Positions 4,740 to 5,828 of a DNA stretch of 5,828 bases are shown here, piece by piece. The position numbers and the translations under genes are program-made. How positions within the stretch are numbered: the stretch's first letter is position 1; every line of letters starts with the position of its first letter. A model generated the notes under the pieces. It had not been told where the DNA came from. It made no database searches and worked only from the letters and a program-made list of their open reading frames with translations. The stretch is from an uncultured Sphingomonadaceae bacterium (GTDB lineage: Bacteria; Pseudomonadota; Alphaproteobacteria; Sphingomonadales; Sphingomonadaceae), in the NCBI GenBank assembly GCA_938016505.1, contig CALLWN010000100.1:1-5828 (forward strand). The letters run 5' to 3'.

Positions 4740-5219
4740 GTGGCGGGAAGCGTCAACAAGGTGATCCTCGTCGGCAACCTGGGCGCCGACCCGGAGGTCA
4801 AGAGCTTCGCGAACGGTGGGCGGATCGCCAACCTCCGGCTTGCGACCTCGGAAAGCTGGAACGACCGCAACACCGGCCAGCGCCAGGAGCGCACCGAGTG
4901 GCACAATGTCGTCATCGACAACGAGAACCTGGTGCGGGTGGCCGAGCAGTATCTCAGGAAGGGCTCGAAGGTGTACATCGAGGGCCAGCTTCGGACCCGC
5001 AAATGGCAGGACCGCGACGGCAACGACCGCTACACGACCGAGGTCCATGTCGGCCGGTTCCGGGGCGAGCTTGCCCTGCTCGACCGCCGCGAGGGCGGCA
5101 TGGCGGGCGGCGGCGACTGGGAGAGCGACCGGGGCGGCAGCCGCGCCCCTGCCGCCGGGGCAAGCCGCCCGGCCACCGACCCGCTCGACGATTTTGGTGA
5201 CGACGAGGTGCCCTTCTAG
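4740..5219 (+). CDS. ssb: Single-stranded DNA-binding protein
   Basis: This 159-residue protein coats single-stranded DNA during replication, recombination and repair and recruits partner proteins. The OB fold covers about residues 1-112: MAGSVNKVILVGNLGADPEV, then FANGGRIANLRLATSESW, RTEWHNVVIDNENLVRVAEQYLRKGSKVYIEGQL and the TRKWQDRDGNDRYTTEV strand. W40, W54 and W89 match the aromatic positions that stack on DNA in the E. coli protein. A short Gly/Arg/Ala-rich linker (about 115-147) leads to the acidic tip DDFGDDEVPF, which binds other replication and repair proteins. The GTG start is chosen because it gives the standard MAGSVNK opening and a well-spaced ribosome-binding site. It is divergent from the phosphatase gene and convergent with the OmpA-like gene. 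Length is at the short end of the family. Confidence 0.97.
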   Translation: MAGSVNKVILVGNLGADPEVKSFANGGRIANLRLATSESWNDRNTGQRQERTEWHNVVIDNENLVRVAEQYLRKGSKVYIEGQLRTRKWQDRDGNDRYTTEVHVGRFRGELALLDRREGGMAGGGDWESDRGGSRAPAAGASRPATDPLDDFGDDEVPF

Positions 5220-5261
5220 CACAGGGAAATCGCGGCTGCAGCCATGCGGCCCCGGGGGCGA

Positions 5262-5307
5262 GCCGCCGGGGACGGGCGCGGCCCGCCGCCGGGAACGGGC
5301 GCGGCCC
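5262..5307. repeat. Two tandem 23-bp GC-rich repeats, each containing a hairpin
   Basis: Copies at 5262-5284 and 5285-5307 match at 22 of 23 positions (G at 5271 versus A at 5294). Each contributes a CGGGC-GCG-GCCCG hairpin (5273-5285 and 5296-5308) that would form on either strand. They fill the gap between the convergent ends of ssb and the OmpA-like gene. No T-tract follows, so they are not canonical intrinsic terminators, but paired hairpins here could pause or end transcription from both sides. Confidence 0.8.
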
Positions 5308-5317
5308 GGGATGTGGC

Positions 5318-5828
5318 CTAGGGTGTGGCCTGTGCCTTCCCGACCGCGGCGGGCTGCTGGACGACCCCCCCCGACTTCACGCGCACCGTGACGCGCCGGT
5401 CTTCGGCGAACGCCTTGTCGCCGCCGACGATGTCGGCGGGCTTGTCGAGATCGATCCGGTCGGCCGGGATGCCAGCGGCGACGAGTGCGGCCTTGCTGTT
5501 CTCGGCCCGGTTCTTGGCGAGCTCGGCGTTGAACGCGGCGTCGCCGCGCGGGTCGACATAGCCCGAGACCGAGAGCCGGTCGCCGGGGTTGGCATCCATG
5601 TAGGCCTTGAGCGCTTCGGCCTCGGCGCCGAGCGGGGCGACCTCGCGTTCGGCCGTCGCGAAATAGATGTTGAGCGCCGGCTTGCCCTCGACCGTTTCGG
5701 CGAGGACGCCCGAGCCTGTCGGGATGACGGGCGCGGCGGCCATGGGGCCATCCATGCGCGCCGAGACCGGGGCGGGGGCGTCGGGGCGCCTGACGATCTG
5801 CGAGCCGAGGATTGCCGCGCCGAGGATG
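5318..5828 (-). CDS. OmpA-family peptidoglycan-binding protein (N terminus cut by window edge)
   Basis: About 169 residues are visible; the gene starts beyond the right edge. The frame stays open to the edge: the first visible residues read ILGAAILGSQIVRR, the end of a hydrophobic anchor, followed by a Pro/Ala-rich linker (APAPVSARMDGPMAAAP). The OmpA C-terminal domain follows: a strand with LNIYFATAERE, then LSVSGYVDPRGD, FNAELAKNRAENSKAAL, GIPADRI and EDRRVTVRVKSGG. The Asp of VDPRG (codon 5552-5554) and the Arg of KNRAE (codon 5507-5509) are at the positions that bind diaminopimelate in peptidoglycan in known OmpA-like domains. The protein probably sits in the inner membrane or envelope with the domain in the periplasm, tethering to the wall. 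An internal ATG at 5753-5755 exists but would remove the anchor. It is convergent with ssb. Confidence 0.88.
   Translation of the reverse strand, partial: ILGAAILGSQIVRRPDAPAPVSARMDGPMAAAPVIPTGSGVLAETVEGKPALNIYFATAEREVAPLGAEAEALKAYMDANPGDRLSVSGYVDPRGDAAFNAELAKNRAENSKAALVAAGIPADRIDLDKPADIVGGDKAFAEDRRVTVRVKSGGVVQQPAAVGKAQATP

Noticed and set aside
4668..5222. Upstream extension of the phosphatase frame to 5222
   Set aside because: It runs antisense through all of ssb. The ATG at 4667 has a good ribosome-binding site.
5234..5243. Perfect 10-bp palindrome GGCTGCAGCC just after ssb as a terminator
   Set aside because: There is no loop and no T-tract; a 10-bp palindrome is common in DNA of this composition.

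Overview
The window looks like ordinary chromosome from a GC-rich alphaproteobacterium, most likely in or near the order Sphingomonadales. This rests on the high GC content, a COQ9-family ubiquinone protein, a short basic S21 protein whose sequence resembles sphingomonad S21, and frequent GTG starts (rpsU, feoB, ssb). No mobile element, tRNA, rRNA, CRISPR array or phage gene is visible. The order-level placement is an inference, not a measurement.

Layout from left to right. On the minus strand, a run reads leftward: rpsU (748-954), a membrane-anchored FKBP-type prolyl isomerase (225-743) and the start of a DUF805 membrane protein that leaves the left edge (1-189). Gaps are only 4 and 35 nt, so they probably form one operon driven by a promoter near 1044-1072. 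Divergent from it on the plus strand are a COQ9-family protein (1128-1784) and the ferrous iron uptake pair feoA-feoB (1835-3909). feoA and feoB share a GTGA stop/start overlap, and feoA appears to have its own compact promoter overlapping a palindrome.

Convergent to feoB is a minus-strand gene for a secreted beta-lactamase-hydrolase-like phosphatase (3906-4667), which shares the four bases CTAG with feoB as both stop codons. Its signal-peptide core is encoded by six tandem 15-bp repeats. Divergent from it is ssb (4740-5219, single-strand DNA-binding protein). A 98-bp convergent gap with two 23-bp GC-rich tandem repeats separates ssb from a minus-strand OmpA-family protein that leaves the right edge (5318-5828).

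Functionally this is housekeeping: translation, envelope protein folding, quinone biosynthesis, Fe(II) import, DNA maintenance and peptidoglycan-associated envelope structure. I did not find a new multi-gene system. The points most worth a second look are regulatory: a probably leaderless, palindrome-controlled feoA promoter, a possible attenuator in the rpsU leader, and the repeat-built signal peptide.
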